64,000 bases of DNA from Fragilariopsis cylindrus CCMP1102. Its lineage: Eukaryota; Bacillariophyta; Bacillariophyceae; Bacillariales; Bacillariaceae. The notes under the pieces are model-generated. The model saw only the letters and a program-made list of their open reading frames with translations, was not told the origin of the DNA and did no database searches. This document shows positions 1-11,439 of this stretch, piece after piece. A program made the position numbers and the translations under genes. Numbering within the stretch: position 1 is the first letter of the stretch; the number at the start of each line of letters is the position of its first letter. The stretch spans positions 62,001 through 126,000 of the forward strand of contig FMBT01000332.1 of the NCBI GenBank assembly GCA_900095095.1. Direction: 5' to 3'.

Positions 1-3000
1 CTTGGTGAAAGACTGGGCCCGAAGCTTGGTCTGGAACTAGGAGCAGTACTTGGGCCAGCACTTGGGACAGAACTCGGTGCGCCGCTCGGATCCAGACTAG
101 GAGCAGAGCTAGGAGAAGCACTCGGATCAACACTCGGTGCTGCGCTTGGATCCGCACTAGGATCAGAACTAGGAACCTCACTGGGAGCAAGGCTAGGGGC
201 AGCGCTCGGATCAAGACTTGGGATGGAACTGGGTGCAGCACTTGGCAATACACTTGGTTCCAAACTGGGCAAGCTACTTGGTGAAAGACTGGGACCTGCG
301 CTTGGGTCAAGACTTGGAGCAGAACTGGGGTCAAGACTTGGAGCAGAACTAGGACCACCACTTGGAAGACCGCTCGGATCAGAACTAGGACCACCACTTG
401 GAACTACACTTGGAAGACCGCTCGGATCAGAACTAGGACCACCACTTGGAACTACACTTGGAAGAGAGCTGGGCAAATTACTTGGCTCCCCGCTCGGATT
501 AGCACTCGGAATGGCACTCGGAATGGAACTTGGAATGGAGCTGGGGTCCAAACTAGGGACAGAACTCGGTGCACCACTCGGATCAGAGCTAGGTGAAAGA
601 CTAGGAACAGAACTTGGTGAAAGACTGGGACCTGCACTTGGGTCAAGACTTGGAACAGAACTCGGAAGAGAACTTGGTGAAAGACTGGGCCCGAAGCTCG
701 GTCTGGAACTAGGAGCAGTACTTGGGCCAGCACTTGGGACAGAACTCGGGTGCGTCGCTCGGATCCAGACTAGGAGCAGAGCTAGGAGAAGCACTCGGAT
801 CAACACTCGGTGCTGCGCTTGGATCGCACTAGGATCAGAACTAGGAACCTCACTGGGAGCAAGGCTAGGGGCAGCGCTCGGATCAAGACTTGGGATGGAA
901 CTGGGTGCAGCACTTGGCAATACACTTGGTTCCAAACTGGGCAAGCTACTTGGTGAAAGACTGGGACCTGCGCTTGGGTCAAGACTTGGAGCAGAACTGG
1001 GGTCAAGACTTGGAGCAGAACTAGGACCACCACTTGGAAGACCGCTCGGATCAGAACTAGGACCACCACTTGGAACTACACTTGGAAGACCGCTCGGATC
1101 AGAACTAGGACCACCACTTGGAACTACACTTGGAAGAGAGCTGGGCAAATTACTTGGCTCCCCGCTCGGATTAGCACTCGGAATGGCACTCGGAATGGAA
1201 CTTGGAATGGAGCTGGGGTCCAAACTAGGGACAGAACTCGGTGCACCACTCGGATCAGAGCTAGGTGAAAGACTAGGAACAGAACTTGGTGAAAGACTGG
1301 GACCTGCACTTGGGTCAAGACTTGGAACAGAACTCGGAAGAGAACTTGGTGAAAGACTGGGCCCGAAGCTCGGTCTGGAACTAGGAGCAGTACTTGGGCC
1401 AGCACTTGGGACAGAACTCGGTGCGTCGCTCGGATCCAGACTAGGAGCAGAGCTAGGAGAAGCACTCGGATCAACACTCGGTGCTGCGCTTGGATCTGCA
1501 CTAGGATCAGAACTAGGAACCTCACTGGGAGCAAGGCTAGGGGCAGCGCTCGGATCAAGACTTGGGATGGAACTGGGTGCAGCACTTGGCAATACACTTG
1601 GTTCCAAACTGGGCAAGCTACTTGGTGAAAGACTGGGACCTGCGCTTGGGTCAAGACTTGGAGCAGAACTGGGGTCAAGACTTGGAGCAGAACTAGGACC
1701 ACCACTTGGAAGACCGCTCGGATCAGAACTAGGACCACCACTTGGAACTACACTTGGAAGACCGCTCGGATCAGAACTAGGACCACCACTTGGAACTACA
1801 CTTGGAAGAGAGCTGGGCAAATTACTTGGCTCCCCGCTCGGATTAGCACTCGGAATGGCACTCGGAATGGAACTTGGAATGGAGCTGGGGTCCAAACTAG
1901 GGACAGAACTCGGTGCACCACTCGGATCAGAGCTAGGTGAAAGACTAGGAACAGAACTTGGTGAAAGACTGGGACCTGCACTTGGGTCAAGACTTGGAAC
2001 AGAACTCGGAAGAGAACTTGGTGAAAGACTGGGCCCGAAGCTCGGTCTGGAACTAGGAGCAGTACTTGGGCCAGCACTTGGGACAGAACTCGGTGCGTCG
2101 CTCGGATCCAGACTAGGAGCAGAGCTAGGAGAAGCACTCGGATCAACACTCGGTGCTGCGCTTGGATCTGCACTAGGATCAGAACTAGGAACCTCACTGG
2201 GAGCAAGGCTAGGGGCAGCGCTCGGATCAAGACTTGGGATGGAACTGGGTGCAGCACTTGGCAATACACTTGGTTCCAAACTGGGGCAAGCTACTTGGTG
2301 AAAGACTGGGACCTGCGCTTGGGTCAAGACTTGGAGCAGAACTGGGGTCAAGACTTGGAGCAGAACTAGGACCACCACTTGGAAGACCGCTCGGATCAGA
2401 ACTAGGACCACCACTTGGAACTACACTTGGAAGACCGCTCGGATCAGAACTAGGACCACCACTTGGAACTACACTTGGAAGAGAGCTGGGCAAATTACTT
2501 GGCTCCCCGCTCGGATTAGCACTCGGAATGGCACTCGGAATGGAACTTGGAATGGAGCTGGGGTCCAAACTAGGGACAGAACTCGGTGCACCACTCGGAT
2601 CAGAGCTAGGTGAAAGACTAGGAACAGAACTTGGTGAAAGACTGGGACCTGCACTTGGGTCAAGACTTGGAACAGAACTCGGAAGAGAACTTGGTGAAAG
2701 ACTGGGCCCGAAGCTCGGTCTGGAACTAGGAGCAGTACTTGGGCCAGCACTTGGGACAGAACTCGGTGCGTCGCTCGGATCCAGACTAGGAGCAGAGCTA
2801 GGAGAAGCACTCGGATCAACACTCGGTGCTGCGCTTGGATCTGCACTAGGATCAGAACTAGGAACCTCACTGGGAGCAAGGCTAGGGGCAGCGCTCGGAT
2901 CAAGACTTGGGATGGAACTGGGTGCAGCACTTGGCAATACACTTGGTTCCAAACTGGGCAAGCTACTTGGTGAAAGACTGGGACCTGCGCTTGGGTCAAG

Positions 3001-5486
3001 ACTTGGAGCAGAACTGGGGTCAAGACTTGGAGCAGAACTAGGACCACCACTTGGAAGACCGCTCGGATCAGAACTAGGACCACCACTTGGAACTACACTT
3101 GGAAGACCGCTCGGATCAGAACTAGGACCACCACTTGGAACTACACTTGGAAGAGAGCTGGGCAAATTACTTGGCTCCCCGCTCGGATTAGCACTCGGAA
3201 TGGCACTCGGAATGGAACTTGGAATGGAGCTGGGGTCCAAACTAGGGACAGAACTCGGTGCACCACTCGGATCAGAGCTAGGTGAAAGACTAGGAACAGA
3301 ACTTGGTGAAAGACTGGGACCTGCACTTGGGTCAAGACTTGGAACAGAACTCGGAAGAGAACTTGGTGAAAGACTGGGCCCGAAGCTCGGTCTGGAACTA
3401 GGAGCAGTACTTGGGCCAGCACTTGGGACAGAACTCGGTGCGTCGCTCGGATCCAGACTAGGAGCAGAGCTAGGAGAAGCACTCGGATCAACACTCGGTG
3501 CTGCGCTTGGATCTGCACTAGGATCAGAACTAGGAACCTCACTGGGAGCAAGGCTAGGGGCAGCGCTCGGATCAAGACTTGGGATGGAACTGGGTGCAGC
3601 ACTTGGCAATACACTTGGTTCCAAACTGGGCAAGCTACTTGGTGAAAGACTGGGACCTGCGCTTGGGTCAAGACTTGGAGCAGAACTGGGGTCAAGACTT
3701 GGAGCAGAACTAGGACCACCACTTGGAAGACCGCTCGGATCAGAACTAGGACCACCACTTGGAACTACACTTGGAAGACCGCTCGGATCAGAACTAGGAC
3801 CACCACTTGGAACTACACTTGGAAGAGAGCTGGGCAAATTACTTGGCTCCCCGCTCGGATTAGCACTCGGAATGGCACTCGGAATGGAACTTGGAATGGA
3901 GCTGGGGTCCAAACTAGGGACAGAACTCGGTGCACCACTCGGATCAGAGCTAGGTGAAAGACTAGGAACAGAACTTGGTGAAAGACTGGGACCTGCACTT
4001 GGGTCAAGACTTGGAACAGAACTCGGAAGAGAACTTGGTGAAAGACTGGGCCCGAAGCTCGGTCTGGAACTAGGAGCAGTACTTGGGCCAGCACTTGGGA
4101 CAGAACTCGGTGCGTCGCTCGGATCCAGACTAGGAGCAGAGCTAGGAGAAGCACTCGGATCAACACTCGGTGCTGCGCTTGGATCTGCACTAGGATCAGA
4201 ACTAGGAACCTCACTGGGAGCAAGGCTAGGGGCAGCGCTCGGATCAAGACTTGGGATGGAACTGGGTGCAGCACTTGGCAATACACTTGGTTCCAAACTG
4301 GGCAAGCTACTTGGTGAAAGACTGGGACCTGCGCTTGGGTCAAGACTTGGAGCAGAACTGGGGTCAAGACTTGGAGCAGAACTAGGACCACCACTTGGAA
4401 GACCGCTCGGATCAGAACTAGGACCACCACTTGGAACTACACTTGGAAGACCGCTCGGATCAGAACTAGGACCACCACTTGGAACTACACTTGGAAGAGA
4501 GCTGGGCAAATTACTTGGCTCCCCGCTCGGATTAGCACTCGGAATGGCACTCGGAATGGAACTTGGAATGGAGCTGGGGTCCAAACTAGGGACAGAACTC
4601 GGTGCACCACTCGGATCAGAGCTAGGTGAAAGACTAGGAATAGAACTTGGTGAAAGACTGGGACCTGCACTTGGGTCAAGACTTGGAACAGAACTCGGAA
4701 GAGAACTTGGTGAAAGACTGGGCCCGAAGCTCGGTCTGGAACTAGGAGCAGTACTTGGGCCAGCACTTGGGACAGAACTCGGTGCGTCGCTCGGATCCAG
4801 ACTAGGAGCAGAGCTAGGAGAAGCACTCGGATCAACACTCGGTGCTGCGCTTGGATCTGCACTAGGATCAGAACTAGGAACCTCACTGGGAGCAAGGCTA
4901 GGGGCAGCGCTCGGATCAAGACTTGGGATGGAACTGGGTGCAGCACTTGGCAATACACTTGGTTCCAAACTGGGCAAGCTACTTGGTGAAAGACTGGGAC
5001 CTGCGCTTGGGTCAAGACTTGGAGCAGAACTGGGGTCAAGACTTGGAGCAGAACTAGGACCACCACTTGGAAGACCGCTCGGATCAGAACTAGGACCACC
5101 ACTTGGAACTACACTTGGAAGACCGCTCGGATCAGAACTAGGACCACCACTTGGAACTACACTTGGAAGAGAGCTGGGCAAATTACTTGGCTCCCCGCTC
5201 GGATTAGCACTCGGAATGGCACTCGGAATGGAACTTGGAATGGAGCTGGGGTCCAAACTAGGGACAGAACTCGGTGCACCACTCGGATCAGAGCTAGGTG
5301 AAAGACTAGGAACAGAACTTGGTGAAAGACTGGGACCTGCACTTGGGTCAAGACTTGGAACAGAACTCGGAAGAGAACTTGGTGAAAGACTGGGCCCGAA
5401 GCTCGGTCTGGAACTAGGAGCAGTACTTGGGCCAGCACTTGGGACAGAACTCGGTGCGCCGCTCGGATCCAGACTAGGAATAACCT
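1..5486 (-). repeat. 672-bp coding tandem repeat, about 8.2 copies
   Basis: The unit is exactly 672 bp (224 codons) and recurs at constant spacing, for example the same word begins at 2469, 3141, 3813 and 4485. Copies are almost identical: I see one substitution (near 4640), a few differences in the outermost copies, and three single-base indels (extra G at 748-750, missing T at 825/826, extra G at 2283-2286). Within the unit there is a finer 9-12 bp periodicity coding PSxxPS on the minus strand. The unit has no stop in several frames, so antisense frames also stay open. The left end lies outside the window. Confidence 0.95.
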
Positions 5487-8477
5487 GACATTTCTTTAAG
5501 CATGTAGCAGGACAAAAGAACTTGATCTTTGGTGAATCCTTATCCTTTTTTTTGCAACGTCTGTCAGGTTTTGCAGCTACCCAGACTGCACAATTTTTCT
5601 TCTGCTTATTTTTGAATCGATATTTATCGTCGTCAGTACAGTCTATGGATGGAGCTACACTTTGGTCTATTGCAAGATTAGATGCCTGAGGGGCTGGCGA
5701 AGGAGCTGTTTTGCTAGTTGGAAAAGAAGTGATGCTGTCGGAGTCAGTCGTAGGCATGGGAATACTTCTGTAAATAACAGTAAAAAATCACACAGAAGGG
5801 AGTAACAACAACAACAGAATTAGTCCACGTATTGAAGCACGAAAAATAAAAAACAAAGGAACAAGCAAAAAGGCAGTGCATCATATTGCTGCATAGTAGT
5901 TTCTTACCCTTCTGGGATCAAAACTCCATCAATAATGTGAATAATTCCATTGTTGGCAAGAATGTTTGGAATAATGATCCTTTTGTCATTGACAAATTCT
6001 CCATTCTCCTTTGTACTTTTAAATGTTAATTTCTCTCCTTGTAATGTGGTCAAAATAAGGCCATCTCGTAGGTCGGTGTCAGCATATATACCTTTCAGAA
6101 TATGGTAGGAGAGAATAGATGAAAGTCGATCAGCAGATATGGAAGTTCCACCTCCAAAAAGTGAGTCCAGAAAAGCTGCATTTGTTGGTGCAAATACAGT
6201 ATAGGGACCGGCTTCTGATAAAGTCCCACTAAATCCAGCTTGAACAACTAAATCAACCAAAGTTGATAGATCAGAGGTCCCCTCGGCAAGTTTCATAATA
6301 CTGTTGCTAAACCAAGATGGAAGAATAACATCGTCAATAGCATGGATGATACCGTTTATGGCATCAATATCAGCCTCAACAACTTCTGCATCTGTATTAA
6401 CAAACATACCAGTACCACCACCTTTAGTAATCGATACAGTGAAGTAAATGTCATCTTCGCTAAGAGTAGTGACACTAAGGCCATCCGTGATATCTGAGGA
6501 AGGAACAACTGTAGGAAGGACATGATGGTACAATAGATCTTCCAGGTGATTTTGCCATTCTTCAGTTTTCAAGTTTACTTCAACATCAGATGCAGCTTCA
6601 GTAAGAGTTTTAAATGCATCATTGGTAGGGGCAAATAGAGTGATTCCTTGGCCATTGCTGAGTGTTTCAACAAGATCTGCTTGAGAAAAATATCCTAGAA
6701 GAGATGAGAAGTTATCTGGATCAACGATGATGATTTCAAGCACTGTTTCACTTCTGTAGAAAACAGCAAAAATAACACAGGAGGGAGCAACAACAACAAC
6801 AAAATTAGAACATGAATTGACGCACGAAGGATAAAAAGGCAGTGGAGCTCATAGCTGCATGGTTTCTTACCCTTCTGGGATGCATCTTTTTTCGCATTCG
6901 ACAGGACAGAAGAATCTGACAGCTTTTCCTGTAATACGGTCATTTTTCTTGCATCGCTTGCCAGGGTCTGCCGAAACCCAGGTAGCACAGTCCTTGTCTT
7001 GGTTATTATTGAAACGGAAAGTTTTACAGTCTTCGCATTTTTCACGGTCATCGCATAGTGAAGATATTGGAGGCGATGTGGGCGATGCAGTAGGTACAGA
7101 ATCTGAATCTATGATAGGATTATCGATAGGTGCAGATGATGGATTACCGGTCGGAGATAACGTAAAAGGCGATAACACTGCTTCAGTCGGATTTGTTGTA
7201 GGGGATCGAGTCGGGAAAGATACTGGCGACATAGTGGGAGATCGAGTCTTCTTTCTTTGACTCATTTTATTCCCTTCGCCTGATGGATTACCGGTCGGAG
7301 ATAACGTAGAATGCGACAACATTGCTTCAGTCGGATTTGTTGTAGGGGGTCGAGTCGGGAAAGATACTGGCGACATAGTGGGAGATCGATTGTTCATTCT
7401 TTGACTCATTCTATTCCCTTCGCCTTTGCCTTTTTTCTTCCCGCTTTTGTTGCTCTTCGAATTCTTTCTTTGACTCATTTTATTCCCTTCGCCTTTGCCT
7501 TTTTTCTTCCCGCTTTTGTTGCTCTTTGCGCTTTTGATGTTATTCGAACCCTTCTTTGAACTCTTTTCGTTTCCGCCTCCGTCTCTATCACCCGTCCCTT
7601 CACTCTCTGCGCTTTTGATGTTATTCGAACCCTTCTTTGAACTCTTTTCGTTTCCGCCTCCGTCTCTTTCACCCGGTCCTTCACTCTTTGCACTTTTGAT
7701 GCTATTCGAATCCTTCTTTGAACTCTTTTCGTTTCCGTTTCCGCCTCCGTCTCTTTCACCCTTGCCTTTTCCCATCCCTTCACTCTTTGCGCTTTTGATG
7801 CTATTCGAACCCTCCTTTGAACTCTTTTCGTTTTCGGTTCCGCCTCCGTCTCCTTTGCCCTTGCCCTTCCCTTTGCCCGTCCCTTCACTCTTTGCGCTTT
7901 TAATGCTATTCGAACCCTCCTTTGAACTCTTTAGTTCGCGTTCTAATCTATCGTCCTTCCTATAGTTGCCGTCAGCATTGACACCATCGTATTCATATTC
8001 ATGGACACTACCGATGCCGTCGACAGCTTTTGTTGTAGCAGTATATCTTCGTAACAACTGTCGGTAGATTTCTTTGACGAACAAAAACAAATCTTTTGTG
8101 GTGGTGGTTGTGGACAAATTATCGCTGCTGTTGCTGTTAGTATTAGTATTACTATTAGTATTAGTGTTAGTGATGGTATTAATATTAGTGTTGATGGTAT
8201 CAGTTGTAATGGGACGAATATTTTCAATAGAACGAAAAAATTTACTGGTAGAAAGGATATTGGCAAGAAAGAAACCTGATCCAAGAACCACTCCTGTTAA
8301 AAACAGCGATAAAAGAAACAGCAGCGAATTACTTCTTCCAGTACAACGCGATCGATATTCTTGTTGTTGATGATCATCATCATCATCATCGTCGTCGTCA
8401 TCATCATCCTCGCCTTCATGACGTTGCTTTCTGTCGTCTTCATCACGGCGGGGCCTAAAAAAAGTTGGGATGAACAT
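1..8477 (-). CDS. Membrane-anchored FAS1 / Cys-rich / PSxxPS-repeat protein, 3 exons, C-terminus beyond window
   Basis: I join three minus-strand exons: 8477-6871, 6753-5908 and 5767 to beyond base 1. Both introns are GT-AG and phase 2, and the frame closes exactly (...CIPEG-SETVLEII... and ...VLIPEG-SIPMPTT...). Exon 1 starts at ATG 8477 and encodes an acidic cytosolic-looking head with a poly-Asp run, one hydrophobic anchor (about residues 48-73, no cleavage site evident), a basic Lys/Gly/Ser linker, PTxxPT-type motifs and an 8-Cys domain ending CPVECEKRC. Exon 2 carries two fasciclin (FAS1) domains, each with the TLFAPTNDAF / TVFAPTNAAF and NGIIHxID signatures. Exon 3 repeats the Cys-rich domain (6 Cys, CPATCLKKC) and continues into hundreds of PSxxPSxxPS residues. 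FAS1 domains mediate cell adhesion, and PS-rich stretches are common in diatom surface proteins, so a cell-wall or adhesion role is inferred. Single-base indels near 2284, 825 and 749 break the repeat frame. Confidence 0.8.
5768..5907 (-). other. Intron 2 of the FAS1/PS-repeat gene, paralogous to intron 1
   Basis: Donor GG|GTAAGAAAC at 5907 and acceptor TTTACAG ending at 5768; phase 2. The 140-bp intron aligns along most of its length with the 117-bp intron 1 of the same gene, sharing a purine-rich start, a run of CAACAACAAC and the segment around GGCAGTG. Confidence 0.85.
6754..6870 (-). other. Intron 1 of the FAS1/PS-repeat gene
   Basis: Donor GG|GTAAGAAAC at 6870 and acceptor TTCTACAG ending at 6754; phase 2. 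Removing it joins the first Cys-rich domain to the FAS1 exon. The bases on both sides of the splice (CCAGAAGG and AAGT) are the same as at intron 2. Confidence 0.85.
7417..7935 (-). repeat. Imperfect coding repeats in the Lys/Gly/Ser linker
   Basis: A unit of roughly 65-100 bp coding for KSSKxGSNSIKSAKSEGxG followed by GKGKG or RDGGGN is repeated about five times, then decays into SNKSGKKKGKGEGNKMSQR copies. A second duplicated block (7130-7400) codes PTMSPVSFPTR...NPTEA. The result is a highly basic, length-variable spacer between the membrane anchor and the first Cys-rich domain. Confidence 0.75.
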
Positions 8478-10150
8478 CTCTCCTTATCTTGCTCTCTTCT
8501 TATCTTGTTGTCGCCCTATTTTTTTCTTCTACTCTTTGTGATTATGCGGGACGATTATGAATACAATAATGTATTTGGTTTTGCACTGTGATCGTCTCTC
8601 TGATGGACTGTGAAATTTGTAGAACAAATTAATCAACAACTTTAATGATAACGGGTAAGGATGTGGTTTTGGAATAACAATTCTCTACTTCCTCCGTGCA
8701 CCGGATTTTGCGCAGGCTATGGTTTGAAAATTGAAAATTAACAAGCGCAAAAGCACGGAGAGTGATTCGAAAACTTTCAAAATCTCCTTTTATTTTTTTA
8801 ATAGCTAATAATCTGTTGACAGGTTTTCAAAATTAGTTTCCCCGTCTTTTAAACGTAGAAAAAATTAAGTATACCATTATTTTCAATATATATACAAGTT
8901 ATATAACATAATTATTCACGAATGAGTCATTAAAATTTAACAATTGATATATTAAAAATAAAAATATGATAAAATTAATAGTGCCTAAGAAGGGATGAAT
9001 CAATTCAGCTTTTTAGTATTACATACGTAGTCGCGTCGACTTACAATGTATAACGACAATTTAAAAACAAAAAACCTGTACGTGACGGACAAAAACCGTA
9101 ATTTCAGGTTCAGCAGAACTTAAGTAAAATCAAAAAAAACCTTTAAAATTGTACGTTTAGCTTCAATAAAAACAAAGGATAGAACGAAGCAAAGAAGAAT
9201 AGGTTCTCCAGGGCTTATCATTACTCAAAAATCCAAGCAGTATTCGTGTCGTCGTATTCACGTACAAGCGTCGTCTTCGACGTAGTCGCTACGTCGATAC
9301 AACTAATGCGCTCTCAAACAAAAAACTCCAGGGGCATAGGAATTGGAGATCTCGTACGATGTTTCAGGTCTACATCGCTACGTCGTGGTAGTCGCGTCGA
9401 TGACGTCGTGGTAGTCGCGTCGATGTATACGAAAATATCAATCAGAAAGCGTAATATCACTAAAATTCGTATTTTCAGCTTCAACATAGGATTTCATAAT
9501 GCCTCCGAGGGGCATGGGTAAATGGGAATGGATGGGAACTATTGGAAAGGGAGGTTATCGTGTCGTTTATTCGTGTCATCGTAGTTCTCGCGTAACTATT
9601 GCATTATTATTTCTGTCAAATTTTCCCTACTGTGTCCTCTCACTAACACCTTCCATCGACCAAGGATACATGCAGCCTGGTTAATTTTTGGGAAGGGGTG
9701 ATACTTGAAGATTTAAAGGAGGAAGAAGTGTATGATGCTTACTGTTGGCGGTTCTGTACAGTACACTGCAGGGGAACAACGCTCATTCTATGGTGATGAT
9801 TTCTAAAATCATGAGACGTGACGTGATGCAAACACTAGTCTACGAAGAAAGAAATGATGTGTAAAGATACTGTGACTAAATGATGAGAGATGAATCCCTT
9901 TTTTTACTGCTGAAGCTAAAGTGACTGGATGAGAAAGTCAACCTATCTCAACTGGTGGCTGAGAGGTCTTGAAGCGCTTATGGAGGAAGGTCAGGCTGCT
10001 GTGACACTTCCTCTGACTGAATATCTATGGCTGAAAACTAGTCAATTCTAGCAGAGAGGCTTATGTAATATGGCAAAAGAAGTGAAATACTGTTGCATAG
10101 GGATAAAGAACCATCAGCCAGTATGTAAATTCCATAGATGTTTTCTACTA
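8478..10150. other. AT-rich stretch without a supported gene
   Basis: No reading frame here resembles a known family. Short frames at 9246-9521 and 9499-9684 have no homology that I recognise and atypical composition. A 23-bp unit (cgtcgtggtagtcgcgtcga plus 3 bases) is duplicated in tandem at 9381-9426. The 8600-9240 part is strongly AT-rich and probably contains the upstream region of the FAS1 gene. Confidence 0.6.
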
Positions 10151-10154
10151 AAGA

Positions 10155-10773
10155 TCATAGTGGAATCAGTAAGCAAGCACATTGGCTGAGTGCAGTATGT
10201 TCCGCTTTGCATGCACTCAAAGCAACATCAGTTTGCACCTTGTAATGCCAAATTATTGGCATGAGGCTGTACATTATCACAGAGCCAGTTCTGTTTAGAT
10301 AAGAACTTCTTGTGTTGGCGTTTGCTTTGCACCATGTGCGGACAAAATACAAAGTCTAAGTCTGCGTCGCACATGGCATGAAAGGAATAATTTCCATTGG
10401 GTCAGAATGCTAATGCTATACCTTTGGTTGCAGCTTCTTCCAAGTATTTTCCTATTTGTGTAAGGACTGAATCATGTGATTGTCAGGTATTTGGACACCA
10501 TTGTGTACATTGATGGACGGCAAAGCAAATGTCAGGGCTTGAATTTAAAGCAGGAAGATTCAACTTTTCTATTAGTGAGCAATAATTCCAATTTTGCTTG
10601 AAGGGTGGTTTGTTTTCATCAGGGTGTAGTATAGCAGTAGCTTGTGTTTCATGTGTATCATGTGCCATGTATTGCAACTTGGTAGATGTAAGATGAGGTC
10701 TTTTAACATCCATAATGATTCTTCGGCGCGCTTGAATCAATTGACTCAAAAGAAAATTGAATCTGGTTTTCAT
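10155..10773 (-). pseudogene. Ty1/copia polymerase relic (reverse transcriptase-RNase H end)
   Basis: Two minus-strand fragments resemble the end of copia Pol. The 10773-10483 part has W-NY-SLIEKLN ... SPDICFAVHQC, matching the conserved region downstream of the reverse transcriptase. The 10352-10155 part has RTGSVIMY..PIIWHYKVQTDVALSACKAEHTALSQ, matching the copia RNase H region (usual form LQTEIALSTTEAEYIALS). The two lie in different frames with a gap between them, and no protein upstream is intact, so the element is dead. It is oriented against the copia relic at 11440-15330 and is therefore a separate insertion. Confidence 0.8.
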
Positions 10774-11439
10774 TTTTAGGATTCGACTTATGTGCCGTCA
10801 CTCCATCCTCAATCCAGGACGAACATGAAAAATCCCCCAAGACTTGACAATGGCATAACATCTCTTACAGGGTCTACTCAACAATTTTGAGGTCAGCAAT
10901 TTTGTGGTCATGCCGATGCTAATGGTAAGCAAAATAGTGCTCAAAACTAATGAATTGGATAATAATTCCATTTTGGGAGGGATACCGGTATGTTTGTGAT
11001 AAGATCCTGGAATCACTAGCAAGCGGGACTAACAGTAAAGACATGAGTCAAATCTTTGTTATTTTTGTCTAAATTTTCGTCTCTTAAGCTTTACTCCAAG
11101 TTTTTCATCTTTTTTTCGTGTCTTTTTTTCGTGAAAATTATAGCGTATTTTTTACTAGTGAAAATATGCGCAAAATACCTTATAGCATGAAGAAAGCTGT
11201 TAATTGACATCACCCGTAACAACAGTCCACCAACTCTAATTTGTATTACTAAAGCCAGGAGAGAAATCAGTTGACAGTTACAGACAAGAGTGTGTGCTGA
11301 CGCACAAACTCATGACCATGGTCACTCATACATCATATGGGGCAACAGTGACTGGCTTAAAAAGTGCTAGGTCACATCACAAATTATTCCACCAACCAAC
11401 AACACACAACGTGCTAGAAATACACAGGACAGCGTAAAA
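10774..11439. other. Unassigned sequence between two copia relics
   Basis: No convincing gene. The minus frame 11022-10798 is open but I do not recognise it. The segment probably contains decayed transposon sequence; I could not identify LTR boundaries by eye. Confidence 0.4.

Noticed and set aside
1-5486. CRISPR or bacterial-type repeat array
   Set aside because: The unit is 672 bp, without spacers, in frame with an adjoining eukaryotic gene.
223-5488. Long plus-strand frames coding LGxELG repeats
   Set aside because: They are the exact antisense of the PSxxPS coding repeat and exist only because the unit has no stops; the minus strand has splice sites and conserved domains.
7495-7965. Leu/Phe-rich plus-strand frame resembling a membrane protein
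   Set aside because: It is the antisense of the Lys/Gly/Ser linker repeats of the FAS1 gene.
9246-9684. Two short plus-strand frames
   Set aside because: No recognisable family, odd composition, and overlap with a tandem repeat.
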